Source of the DNA: SOJA01 sp964598485
Lineage (GTDB): Archaea; Thermoproteota; Bathyarchaeia; Bathyarchaeales; Bathycorpusculaceae
Assembly: GCA_964598485.1 (NCBI GenBank)
Contig: CAZRCD010000010.1
Coordinates: 8,512-72,511 of the forward strand
DNA length: 64,000 bases
Reading direction: 5' to 3'
The notes under the pieces are model-generated. The model ran no database searches. It was not told where the DNA came from and saw only the letters and a list, made by a program, of their open reading frames with translations. Below are positions 34,688-44,024 of this stretch, in pieces; the stretch's first letter is position 1; each line of letters starts with the position of its first letter. The translations under genes and the position numbers were made by a program.

Positions 34688-36280
34688 TCAGCATGCTGTT
34701 CCAATTTTCTTCTTAGTCTGCTGATAGTCTACACCATCAACTGTGCTGTCGTTGTTTACATCTGCTTCCGGCTTCCAGTCCGGGTGGTCGGGGTATGAAG
34801 GTATGGCATTTCTAATCATTTGAACGTCTTGGCCGTCAACTACACCGTCCCCGTTTATATCGCCATATAATTTAACCTTCACTTTACCATCTGAGTATAT
34901 GTTGTTCAGAAGATCCATTTCATATGGGACAGCGGTAACCTCTGCTGAAATCGTGTAGTTTTGACACGGTGTTACGCTTGCTGTGTTCCATGTGAATGTT
35001 AAAGTGACTTGTTCATCCGGGTTCAAGCTTGCGATCGTGTCGTTTCCAAGCAAGTTTCCCTCATAGTATGCTTCTACGATTATCAAAGTTTCTGTGATTT
35101 CTCCTTGGTTTCTTACAGTTACGTTGATTTTTAATATGTTACCTTGATAAGCCCAGGTTGCGTATGGGACAACATTTGTTATCGCCAAATCTCTTATGAT
35201 ATTAGAAAAGAATCCGTCGTGCACTGCGTGGGGTATTGGTCGTCCAAGAGAGTCAACGAGATTTGTGTTGTTAATATCTAAGAGAGTTGCTCCTATCCCT
35301 GTGACACGGAACATGAGTTTAACTAATGGGACCTCTAACTCGGTTGTTATTGGTACTGCTGGCGGCATATATGTTACATTAACAGTCATGATTCCTTCAA
35401 TATTGTTTACGGAAAATTCTGGAAGATAATTTGTCTCGCCTAAGACGTCAAGAATTGTAAGGCTAATGCACCACAAGATGGCTGGGTCATAGCTTAAACT
35501 AAAGCCATAACCATACATATCAGTGACATTTTTAATTGTTGCGTTGAGTTGGATGACTTGCGGCGGCAGAATTGAGGAATTAATTATCTCTTGGGGTCTC
35601 ATATAAAATGCCGCTCCTTCACTGGGGGGCGGTGGAGGCGGTGGCCACGCATACTCGTAGTAGCCGTCTTCGGATGTGTAGCTTATGAGGTCAGCGTCTG
35701 GGTTTATGAGTTTCGTATAGAATAGATTCTCGCCTGCCAACACAAAGTGTATGTTACAAGATAAAGTTTCTCCCTCACTTGATGGTGCTTTGGTTACGTT
35801 GAATTTGATCTGGCACAGTGTTCCTGAACCGTCGAAGTGGTCGAAGGGTGCGCCTAATTTGATGCCGCAGACCAAGTATGCGCTGCTTGAGGTTACAGTT
35901 AAGCCTACAGGGTCTGTCCAACCGTTGAATATGTTGTCTGTTGGTATGTAGATGTCAGAGTAGTCTGGGTCGCAGCTGGGATTAACCCGTGCGATTTCTA
36001 GCAGTGTTGGGTCCCAGGTTACGTTTATCTGCCAAGTTGCCAGGTTGAGCACGTCGAGCACGCTCACGTTGACAAGCACGTATCCCATAGGATACTCAGG
36101 CTCTGTTGGAGGTGGTACAGTGTTAGTGTACGTGAGCGATGTATAGCCCTCCACTGGATCCAAAATTTTGAGGTATGTTGTTGATGAAGCGAAGGTTGAT
36201 GTTGAAAAGAGCGTTGCCATATTCAGAAGCAATATTAAAGCAAGAAGCAGAAAGAGTCCACTTTTTGATTTTGCAGTCAT
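34688..36280 (-). CDS. Scaffold-like protein: cohesin-like, cohesin-like, CARDB, dockerin
   Basis: 530 residues, no C-terminal membrane helix. Signal peptide (about 1-31); first cohesin-like domain (about 35-210, LATWQINVTWDPTLLEIARV); proline linker (PPPPPPP); second cohesin-like domain (about 226-355, VIQLNATIKNVTDMYGYGFS); CARDB module (about 360-470); and a dockerin pair (473-530) with GDINGDGVVDGQD and ADVNNDSTVDGVD calcium-loop motifs. Having both cohesin and dockerin makes it a candidate adaptor that can dock and be docked. The first-domain DNA is nearly identical to part of the gene at 38591. Confidence 0.82.
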   Translation of the reverse strand: MTAKSKSGLFLLLALILLLNMATLFSTSTFASSTTYLKILDPVEGYTSLTYTNTVPPPTEPEYPMGYVLVNVSVLDVLNLATWQINVTWDPTLLEIARVNPSCDPDYSDIYIPTDNIFNGWTDPVGLTVTSSSAYLVCGIKLGAPFDHFDGSGTLCQIKFNVTKAPSSEGETLSCNIHFVLAGENLFYTKLINPDADLISYTSEDGYYEYAWPPPPPPPSEGAAFYMRPQEIINSSILPPQVIQLNATIKNVTDMYGYGFSLSYDPAILWCISLTILDVLGETNYLPEFSVNNIEGIMTVNVTYMPPAVPITTELEVPLVKLMFRVTGIGATLLDINNTNLVDSLGRPIPHAVHDGFFSNIIRDLAITNVVPYATWAYQGNILKINVTVRNQGEITETLIIVEAYYEGNLLGNDTIASLNPDEQVTLTFTWNTASVTPCQNYTISAEVTAVPYEMDLLNNIYSDGKVKVKLYGDINGDGVVDGQDVQMIRNAIPSYPDHPDWKPEADVNNDSTVDGVDYQQTKKKIGTAC

Positions 36281-36373
36281 TCTTCTTTCTCCCTTCTAGT
36301 TAATGTCTATTAGCACAGTTTTTAATATCTTTTTGGGTTAAAATTGGCATGTTACGAAATATGCACTGCCTTC

Positions 36374-36577
36374 TTAGAGACTTGCAAAGTGTCCAATATT
36401 ATTCTTGACCAAGATATAGTCTTGGCCGTCAATCACGTTATCTTTGTTTAGATCGGCTTTTGGTTTCCAGTTTGGGCTGCCGAGAGTTGAAGGGACTGCG
36501 TTTTTTACTAATTGCATATCTTGGCCGTCAACCACAAGGTCTCCGTTTATGCCGCCTAGTAATATTACTTCGAATGT
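36374..36577 (-). pseudogene. Orphan dockerin fragment
   Basis: A frame without a start encodes GGINGDLVVDGQDMQLVKNA, then PNWKPKADLNKDNVIDGQDY and ends NIGHFASL. This is a complete type-I-like dockerin pair, but its upstream sequence stops at TAA, so it is detached from any secretion signal. It is probably a copy left by recombination between repeated dockerin ends, or the true 3' end of a neighbouring gene misplaced by the nearby assembly gap. Confidence 0.7.
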
Positions 36578-36592
36578 TATATTTAGTTATTA

Positions 36593-38393
36593 TCATATAT
36601 GCTGCCCGATATTTGCCTTGACAATTTGATAGTCTGCACCATCGATTACGCCGTCGTCGTTTAGGTCAGCGTTTGGGTTCCAATTTGGACTCCCAGGGGT
36701 TGAAGGGACTGCGTTTTTTACTAATTGCATATCTTGGCCGTCAACCACAAGGTNNNNNNNNNNNNNNNNNNNNNNNNNNNNNNNNNNNNNNNNNNNNNNN
36801 NNNNNNNNNNNNNNNNNNNNNNNNNNNNNNNNNNNNNNNNNNNNNNNNNNNNNCAGGGGTTGAAGGGACTGCGTTTTTTACTAATTGCATATCTTGGCCG
36901 TCAACCACGCCATCACGATTTACATCGCCAAGTAACGGTGGCGGTGCAGTTTCAAGAACATTCACTATTTTTGATGTCGCGTTACTTAGACCGCTGCTAT
37001 CGGTAACGGTTAGAGTCACTGTGTAATTTCCAGCGTCTGTGTAAATATGAGTAATTGTGGCTGTACTGACTGTTGTGATGTTACCATCACCAAAATCCCA
37101 TTGATAACTGACTATGGGAATTTCGTGAGTCCCATTCCAGCCAGGTTTTGATTGAGAAGCGTCAAATGTAGCTGTCTCATTTGCTACTGGCTGAGTTAAC
37201 CAGCTGAAATAAGCTTTGGGTGGGTCAGGAGGCCATACGGTCACAGGTTTAGATGTCGTGGACCAGAGTCCTTCGCTGTCGGTCACGTTTAAAGTTACAA
37301 TATACGTTCTATTTTCTGGAAAAGTATGGATTATTGTAGGATTAGTTATGTTGACCGATGGTGTACCATCACCAAAGTTCCATTCATAGCTGATTATTTC
37401 GTCGTCCAATCCTTCAGGTGATGAGCCTGATGCATCAAAGGTTATTTCCTGATTTTTATATGGATGCAGTGGTATAAAAGTAAAGGAGGCTTGTGGTGGT
37501 GAAGGAGGATAACTATCGTCAAAGCTAAATGTGGGATTTACTTCAAATGTCCTTCCGCCTACAGCGATCAGTGTTAGTGTAACATCTTTCCTCGCTGTTG
37601 CGTAAATTGAGCAAATACTAGGGAAAGGCTCTGGAGAAAGCCTAAATGTTGTATTAAAGGTTCCATCAGGTCTGATTGGTGGAGATTCTTGAGGAAATTC
37701 TGGCTGGAATTCTAGGAATTCAGTGTTTCTTGTGAGCTTTATGAATGCTGACTTTTCTAAACAATAGGGTATTCCACCATCACTTGGATAATCTGTATAT
37801 ATGTTTGCGAAGATTTTCGCGGTGCCTATGTAAGCCCAGTATGGAATTTCTATTTGAATGGGCCATTGATGTTCTCCTGGACCTATTGGAAGTTTAATAT
37901 ATCTTGTTCCAATGGGAATAGTGTTTCCGTCATACAGAGATACCGTTAAAACAGCATCGTGAGAAATCGTATCGTTGTTTCTGAAAAGCATTTGGAAGTA
38001 GGCGTATGTATGTTTTGGATATGGCTGGATGTAAAAAACATCTTTTTTATTACTGTAGCCACTGTCGCAAGGAACAATATCAACAATTTCGATTACACTG
38101 GGGATCGATGTTACATTTCCCGTTGGAATGGTTCTGAAGGCAATCGAACCCATTGAGCCCTTTATTTCAAGAGCCACCAATCCATTTGATATTGGAGTTC
38201 CATCAGAGGACAGGTTTCCTTGAATGTTAACTTTTTCTCTTAAATAATATTCATATTTATTTGTTTCTATGGCTAGTGTTGTCCCGGGTTTTCCTTTAAC
38301 TTGATCTTGCAAGGTGATAACTGAACTTATACTTAGTAAAGTAGTAATTATGAGTATAGGAAGAGCCACTCGAATCCTACACATTTTCTTCAC
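36593..38393 (-). CDS. Secreted protein with two PKD domains and a C-terminal dockerin, interrupted by the N gap
   Basis: Signal peptide (about 1-30), an Ig-like and beta-rich region (about 35-290), two PKD domains (about 298-390 and 392-475, each with the YEWNFGDGTP/YQWDFGDGNI motif), then dockerin (GDVNRDGVVDGQDMQLVKNA) entering the 100-N gap. Beyond the gap, in another frame, VVDGQDMQLVKNAVPSTPGS continues to DLNDDGVIDGADYQIVKANI and a stop at 36593. The gap size is arbitrary, so the true protein may have one or more dockerins. It has its own palindrome promoter at 38431. Confidence 0.75.
36754..36853. other. Assembly gap of 100 N in dockerin repeats
   Basis: Exactly 100 N. A direct repeat of about 50 bases (dockerin code, GTTGAAGGGACTGCGTTTTT and onward) occurs at about 36485, 36697 and 36857, i.e. 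on both sides. The gap is therefore a failed repeat resolution. Confidence 0.98.
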
Positions 38394-38430
38394 GCTTTAA
38401 TATTACTATTCATGGGTATAATAAGCCTTC

Positions 38431-38445
38431 TGGAAATATGTTCTA
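38431..38445 (-). promoter_or_regulatory. TGGAA-N5-TTCTA palindrome upstream of 38393
   Basis: Coding strand TAGAACATATTTCCA followed by GAAGGCTTATTATACC, whose TTATTATA is the TATA element. Same arrangement as at 28012. Confidence 0.6.
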
Positions 38446-38590
38446 TTTACTTATTTACTGGAAACTGCACAATAAGTATTGAAATTGTACCTCACTATCA
38501 AAATGTAATACCAAAGAATTATGCTCATAAATGCTTATCAGATAATCACAAAAAAAAATGGAGGGGGTTTAGGGGTTAATTTTGTTTAGG

Positions 38591-40579
38591 CTATGTATAT
38601 TTTAGTATGGCGAATGTCTCGGATGCTTCTGGACAGACCGGGACGCCGCAGTTGAACGGCCAGTCGGTTAGTGCGTTTACGTATATTGTTCCCTCGCCGG
38701 CGAATGCCCATTTCGGCAGTGGTATGTTCAACTCTATCTCGGTGCAATTTGAAGTGCACCATACTATGTCTTCGTTTCCAACTGTGATCCATATGCTGGT
38801 TGTTCCTACTGGGACTCCGAGGTCGTCGTAGATTGTGAGAGTTATTAGCACGTCTTTTGGTTGAAGCCTGAATGTGCAGAAGGTTACTGTGAAGTTTGCA
38901 TCTTCGCCTTTCTTGAATTCTGTGGCTTTAGGTGTTACCGTTAGGTCCATTACAAGCCAGTTAACCTTGAACCATAGCCAGTCTTCTGTGGTCATTTCTC
39001 TTACTGTTGCTTTGGCAACAACGGTCCATACTCCAAATATTTCTTCGCACTCGGCTGGACTGCATGGCCACGGTATTCCGAATTCTATGTAGGCTACGCC
39101 GTCTGCGTTTGTTGTGGCAACTCTTGTGAAGTTGACGTATCCTGTCGTATTTTCAGGGTCTTCACACGTTCCGCCGCCGCCGACTACTTGGAAGACTACT
39201 TCCTTGTTTTGTACTGGGTCTGCGTTGTAGGTTAGTTTTGCAAAGAGTGTTACTGTTGCTTGTGGTTCAAACATGTCGCTTGTCTCGTTCAATCCTTGAC
39301 CGCCGAATGGGTCTGGATATTGCGTGTAAACGTCTATCATTAGACCCATGATCCATCCCTGTATGTAGTAGTCGCCGTCAACTGGTTCCTTGGCAGGTAT
39401 CCATTCTTCATTTGCATTCAAGAACATTCGTTCTGGCATGCTTGGGAACATGTACTCGATGTTGAAGGCTCCTGAGACAAACTCAGTCCATGTATATTCC
39501 TCTTGAACCGTTGCTTCGAAGTCGAATGAGCAGATAACTCTATCTCCTATGGGTAGTCCTGTTGTGTCTGGGAATTTGCCCCAATCGAACTCGTGTGAGG
39601 TGTCATTTGGGTTGATCATTATCAGCACGTATTGGGTTTCGTATCCACTGGGATCAAGTCCGCCGTAGTTTGTGAAGAAGTCTGTTCCGTAGGGAGCCCA
39701 TTCGCCCCTGTTCATGAAGTTACCTTCAGTTGCGTTGTAGGGGATGCCTGGTACTAATTTGAAGAGGTCTGTTTTGTAGATCATTGCGAACTGGATTAGG
39801 GTGAGCATGGATTCGTTTTCTATGTCGTTTATCACTATATCAATTGTGAAGAAGGCTTTCGGCGTGCCTATTATTGATGGTCCGAGAGGTTTACCCATCT
39901 CAGTTAAGTGCGGGTAAACTTCTAGGTATGGTTTTTTCAATTCAGGCTTCTCCCATTTGTATTCATATTGGCCATCTTCGGATGTGTAGCTTATGAGTTC
40001 AGCTTCTGGGTCTATGAGTTTCGTATAGAATAGATCCTCACCTGCCAACACAAAGTGTAGGGCACATGAGAGGTCGCTCGATGGCAGTTTGGTTATGTTG
40101 AATTTGATCTGGCACATTGTTCCTGAACCGTCGAAGTGGTCGAAGGGTGCGCCCATTTTGATGCCGCAGACCAAGAAGGCACTGCTTGAGGTTACAGTTA
40201 AGCCTGTTGGGTCTGTCCAACCGTTGAATATGTTGTCTGTTGGTATGTAGATGTCAGAGTAGTCTGGGTCGCAGCTGGGATTAACCCGTGCGATTTCTAG
40301 CAGTGTTGGGTCCCAGGTTACGTTTATCTGCCAAGTTGCCAAGTCGACCACGTCGAGCACGCTCACGTTGACAAGCACGTATCCCATAGGATAACCAAGC
40401 TCTGTTGGTGGTAGCGCATTGTTTGTGTAGTTAAGGAGGTGGTCTCCTTCCACCGGGTCAAGGAATTCTACGGTGGGGTCAAGGATGGCGAAGGTTATGG
40501 TTGGAAACATAGCGAGCAAGCTTAAAATAGTCATAACAGTCAATGTCGTTGACAATATGGTCTTTAGTTTTAAATTCAA
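38591..40579 (-). CDS. Large secreted cohesin-like surface protein
   Basis: 662 residues. Signal peptide (about 1-31). First cohesin-like domain (about 35-210) nearly identical to that of the protein at 34688 (LATWQINVTWDPTLLEIARV, then VLAGEDLFYTKLIDPEAELI). Second cohesin-like region (about 215-415, with FFTIDIVINDIENESMLTLI). The rest (about 420-662) is Ig-like, with paired cysteines, ending without a membrane helix or dockerin. It may be a free or S-layer-attached cohesin carrier. The 3' end is poorly conserved in type; other partners unknown. Confidence 0.8.
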   Translation of the reverse strand: MNLKLKTILSTTLTVMTILSLLAMFPTITFAILDPTVEFLDPVEGDHLLNYTNNALPPTELGYPMGYVLVNVSVLDVVDLATWQINVTWDPTLLEIARVNPSCDPDYSDIYIPTDNIFNGWTDPTGLTVTSSSAFLVCGIKMGAPFDHFDGSGTMCQIKFNITKLPSSDLSCALHFVLAGEDLFYTKLIDPEAELISYTSEDGQYEYKWEKPELKKPYLEVYPHLTEMGKPLGPSIIGTPKAFFTIDIVINDIENESMLTLIQFAMIYKTDLFKLVPGIPYNATEGNFMNRGEWAPYGTDFFTNYGGLDPSGYETQYVLIMINPNDTSHEFDWGKFPDTTGLPIGDRVICSFDFEATVQEEYTWTEFVSGAFNIEYMFPSMPERMFLNANEEWIPAKEPVDGDYYIQGWIMGLMIDVYTQYPDPFGGQGLNETSDMFEPQATVTLFAKLTYNADPVQNKEVVFQVVGGGGTCEDPENTTGYVNFTRVATTNADGVAYIEFGIPWPCSPAECEEIFGVWTVVAKATVREMTTEDWLWFKVNWLVMDLTVTPKATEFKKGEDANFTVTFCTFRLQPKDVLITLTIYDDLGVPVGTTSIWITVGNEDIVWCTSNCTEIELNIPLPKWAFAGEGTIYVNALTDWPFNCGVPVCPEASETFAILKYT

Positions 40580-40647
40580 TTTCTTCCTTTCTCCTTTCTC
40601 TTCTTTTACACTTAATAGGTGAAGGTGACATTCAGATTTAAAGTTTC

Positions 40648-40662
40648 TGGAAGAATATTCTA
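40648..40662 (-). promoter_or_regulatory. TGGAA-N5-TTCTA palindrome upstream of 40579
   Basis: Coding strand TAGAATATTCTTCCA followed by GAAACTTTAAATCTG, with TTTAAATC as TATA. Same arrangement as at 28012 and 38431. Confidence 0.6.
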
Positions 40663-40764
40663 TTTCTAGCTAGCTCTTTTTGGAATAGTCCGTAAAAGTG
40701 ATGTATACTGTGAATGGTTGAAAACAAAAAAAAGTGGGAGTTGTGTTTCGTCGGGTTAGCGGTC

Positions 40765-43700
40765 TTAGACGTATGATGTTGGGACTAGCCCTTTGACTAT
40801 CGTATAATCCGTGCCGTCAACGATGCCGTCGCAGTTTATGTCTGCAGCCCAGTTCCAGTTGGGGTCGCCTGGTGCAGAGGGTATGGCTTTCTTAACTTTC
40901 TGATAGTCGACGCCGTCAACGATGCCGTCGCCGTTAATGTCGCCTGTGCCGTAAACAATAGCGTAGCCGTCGGTAACCGTGTTGTTCACCACGGCCTCAT
41001 CATAAGCCGTTTCTGATACAACACCGGTGGTTGCTCCTATTGTCCAAGTGCCCGCTAGCTCGAATGCGTCTGTTTCGTTCCATAAGAACGCTGGAACGGT
41101 TCCGCTGTCGCCTGGTCCCCAAACTTGGAATTCTTTGTATCCATCTTCTATTGGGTATGTGTCGGTGCCCTTTGTTCTTGTCAACAGTATGTTAGCTAGG
41201 AAGCCTGCCATCAAGGTGTTGGTGTCTACGCGTGAATAGTTCACCTCTATTGTAACGGTTGGGTACATGCCTTTGTCGCTTTTCAGGATTTTTATTGTTG
41301 GTGCTCCGTGGTCGGTGATGAGCGTTTGGGTGACGTTGGTTATGGTGTCCCACACTGATAAGTCTACTGGCTGCATTGTTGTTACGCCTGGAGGTAGGTC
41401 TTTCCAGTAGTGTTTGAAGTATCCGCCTGAGTAGATTGGGTTGTAGTACCATCCGTAGATCCATGTTCTCTCCCAGTGGCGTCCGCTGGGTTGGTATGTG
41501 CATACGCTTGGACAGTCTGTTATGTAGATGTCTTGCAGTTCGTAGTATATCTCTTGCCTTCTAGTCGCGTTTGTGCTGTGTCCGCCTTCTTGGATGAGCG
41601 CGTCAACGTAGGGGTCGCTGTAGCGTTGCGGTTCTGAGAATGCTCCTTCTGTGTGCATGAACGGGAAGAAGAAGTTGTGCGGGTCTGGATAGTCAGCCTG
41701 CCAGCCTATGACGAACATTGTTAATTTGTAGCTGAACAGTTCGGGGATGTAGACGGTTCCCCACTCCACGTCGTACACGTCGATGTGGAATTTAGTAGGG
41801 TTGAGCGACTCAACGTGGGTTTCGATCTGATCCTCAGCCATGGTTCTCCTTGGGACGTTGCCTGTGTTGTAGCAGAGCGGTAGCTTGAAGCCTTTAGTCC
41901 ATACTTGGCCGGGTGTCACCATGGCAGGGTCGTGACCTGGGTTTTCGCCAGAGCCGCCCCAAGCCAGTTTGAAGTAGTATTCAGCCTCGGTCAAGTTGAG
42001 GTAGTACTGGTTCTCCGCGTACCAACTTTCTGGTCGTCTGTAGGGCAGTCCGTAAATAGCTGGGGTAGCCGGGTATTCTGACTCACCTAGGAACGCTACT
42101 TCAATGAAGTCTGTGTAGTTGACACAGTAACTGAAGGCTTTTCTCAAGAATTTGTCGCTGAAGAAGTCCGGCGGGATTCCAGTCTCGTCTATTACACCAT
42201 AGTCTAGGTGCGTTATGAACGGTGGATACAGGTAGCGGCTTTCCAGTGATACGTTGAAGTTGAAGAAGTTTCCTCCGGTCACCAAGGTCGGCAGTGGAAA
42301 GGTGCAGCGTACACCAGGCTTCCCTTCGACGTCAGCCTTGTACATTGTTGGAACGTAGCAGAAGTCGAGGTCTCCTGCGAGGAACATCAGTTTCCTCGTA
42401 GGCCACTCGCTAATGAACTCCACTTTGATCACGTCGACGTAGCCTTCGCAGCCGCGAACAGGCCATTGTTGCCAGTGCTCTTCAAATCTTTCAAGTCTCC
42501 AATGCTTTCCAGTTATCCATTCGACATATAGGTAGGGTCCTGTTCCACACATCACTGGCAGTGGATCCATCAACGGTGAAACCATGGGGTCATGGTAGGT
42601 TGGAACGGTTGTCCATTCTCCGTCCCAGCAGCCTTGATCCATGGCCCAGTCCATGTAGAGTATGCTGGCCCATGATTGAGCTATGGACTGCAGGAAGATC
42701 ATTGGTGGAAACGGAGAGGCGAACGTGAACCAAACCCATGTGCAGTTGGTCTCTATGGCAGCGTCTACTATTGGGGCGAATTCAGGGTCAGGTATTAGGT
42801 CCTCGTTCTCGTCTGGCCATCCGTAGTCAGGATATGTGAGAGGCTCGTAGATCATCCATTGAGGACCACCGGTGTGGTCTAGTACAAACCATCTTTCGAA
42901 GCTGTATTCGATATCCCAGCATGTGAGGCAAGGCTTGACAACCATTATCTCCGTGTCGATGGACTCCACGATGTAGTCTCTTGTCCAGCCGTAGATGTAT
43001 TCTGAGGGCGGCACGTCCTTGCGGGTCATCTGAATCACGTCGCCTGCACTCAGCGTATAATCGTAGGGACCGAACATTCCGTCTTCCCAATCGTCAATGT
43101 TATATTGGCGGCCAGCCGTATCCGTGATGAGGGCTACTTCTGGTATGTTACAGTAACCGACTTCAACTACCTGATTGCCCACTGGTGCTGCTGGGTTGAA
43201 TCCTCCAGGCAGCGTTACTGTTCTCCAGCATTGGAACGGAATCGGCAGTTCCTTGAGCACTAGTGTATAACCTTCGTCTATTATCACGTCCTGCACGTGG
43301 AAGGCAATCCATGGCATTTCGTCTGGTCCTTGAAAGGTTTTCTTATCCATCTTCACTATGTCGCACGGACTTAGGTAACCATCAGCGTTGTTGTCATGCC
43401 ACTTCCAAATGTGCCACTGATTACCAGGTTCAGGGTCTGTCTCTGTCCACTGAGTGGATACAGGATAGTACGGATCGATTGAAGGGTTAAACACTGTTAT
43501 GATGTTGTTGTGGCTGCCTTTTATCTTGAAGTAAAAGACTGGATGATCCGGATCCGTTTCATCCAAGTACCATTCGCTTGCAAGGTTAGCTGAGAACTCG
43601 TCGGTTTTACCCTGAAGCTTAACGTCGGGTTCAGTATAGTCAACCATGAAGGCTACTAGCTGGTCATACACGTTCATCACTATTTCTCCGCTTGCAGTAT

Positions 43701-43860
43701 CATAAAGCCATCCAGGATCAACGGTTTCAGGTTCACCAATCGTTCCTACAGCAATCTCACTCGGGCGTGGAACTCCATTAGCTGACACTGATGTAATTGG
43801 AATCGTTGTTGCTAACAGTAAAGCAATGAACACAATTGCTAACGAATTTTTTTTGAACAT
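40765..43860 (-). CDS. ABC transporter family-5 substrate-binding protein with C-terminal dockerin
   Basis: 1031 residues. Signal peptide (about 1-27), then a very long SBP_bac_5 domain (about 30-880): GTIGEPETVDPGWLYDTASG at the start, KLMFLAGDLDFCYVP, DKFLRKAFSYCVNYTDFIEV, and VIGWQADYPDPHNFFFPFMH. These proteins capture peptides or oligosaccharides for import. After an Ig-like stretch (about 880-965) comes a dockerin pair (972-1031) with GDINGDGIVDGVD and ADINCDGIVDGTD motifs. Usual binding proteins are lipid- or helix-anchored; this one seems to be held by cohesin-dockerin contact instead. Divergent from the importer genes at 44025, sharing the palindrome promoter. Confidence 0.9.
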   Translation of the reverse strand: MFKKNSLAIVFIALLLATTIPITSVSANGVPRPSEIAVGTIGEPETVDPGWLYDTASGEIVMNVYDQLVAFMVDYTEPDVKLQGKTDEFSANLASEWYLDETDPDHPVFYFKIKGSHNNIITVFNPSIDPYYPVSTQWTETDPEPGNQWHIWKWHDNNADGYLSPCDIVKMDKKTFQGPDEMPWIAFHVQDVIIDEGYTLVLKELPIPFQCWRTVTLPGGFNPAAPVGNQVVEVGYCNIPEVALITDTAGRQYNIDDWEDGMFGPYDYTLSAGDVIQMTRKDVPPSEYIYGWTRDYIVESIDTEIMVVKPCLTCWDIEYSFERWFVLDHTGGPQWMIYEPLTYPDYGWPDENEDLIPDPEFAPIVDAAIETNCTWVWFTFASPFPPMIFLQSIAQSWASILYMDWAMDQGCWDGEWTTVPTYHDPMVSPLMDPLPVMCGTGPYLYVEWITGKHWRLERFEEHWQQWPVRGCEGYVDVIKVEFISEWPTRKLMFLAGDLDFCYVPTMYKADVEGKPGVRCTFPLPTLVTGGNFFNFNVSLESRYLYPPFITHLDYGVIDETGIPPDFFSDKFLRKAFSYCVNYTDFIEVAFLGESEYPATPAIYGLPYRRPESWYAENQYYLNLTEAEYYFKLAWGGSGENPGHDPAMVTPGQVWTKGFKLPLCYNTGNVPRRTMAEDQIETHVESLNPTKFHIDVYDVEWGTVYIPELFSYKLTMFVIGWQADYPDPHNFFFPFMHTEGAFSEPQRYSDPYVDALIQEGGHSTNATRRQEIYYELQDIYITDCPSVCTYQPSGRHWERTWIYGWYYNPIYSGGYFKHYWKDLPPGVTTMQPVDLSVWDTITNVTQTLITDHGAPTIKILKSDKGMYPTVTIEVNYSRVDTNTLMAGFLANILLTRTKGTDTYPIEDGYKEFQVWGPGDSGTVPAFLWNETDAFELAGTWTIGATTGVVSETAYDEAVVNNTVTDGYAIVYGTGDINGDGIVDGVDYQKVKKAIPSAPGDPNWNWAADINCDGIVDGTDYTIVKGLVPTSYV

Positions 43861-43915
43861 TTTCCTTTCTCCTTTAACGTTACAAGATAAAGCTACCAGC
43901 GATATTTAATCTTTA

Positions 43916-43930
43916 TGGAACAATCTTCCA
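43916..43930. promoter_or_regulatory. TGGAA-N5-TTCCA palindrome between the binding protein and importer genes
   Basis: Perfect palindrome (TGGAACAATCTTCCA). On the minus strand it is followed by TAAAGATTAAATATC, the TATA of the binding-protein gene. Lying in the divergent gap, it could also influence the importer operon, whose own TATA-like tract is CTCTTTTATC near 43991. Confidence 0.6.
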
Positions 43931-44024
43931 GTAACCACAGCGTCCTTATCAACATACCAGTTCCTTAGTTCCCGCGTAAAAGTTATTAACCTCTTTTATC
44001 ACTGTCCAAAAGCGAGGGCTTACA

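Noticed and set aside
36673..37026. Plus-strand frames running through the N block
   Set aside because: They are shadows of the dockerin/PKD genes on the other strand and cross an assembly gap.
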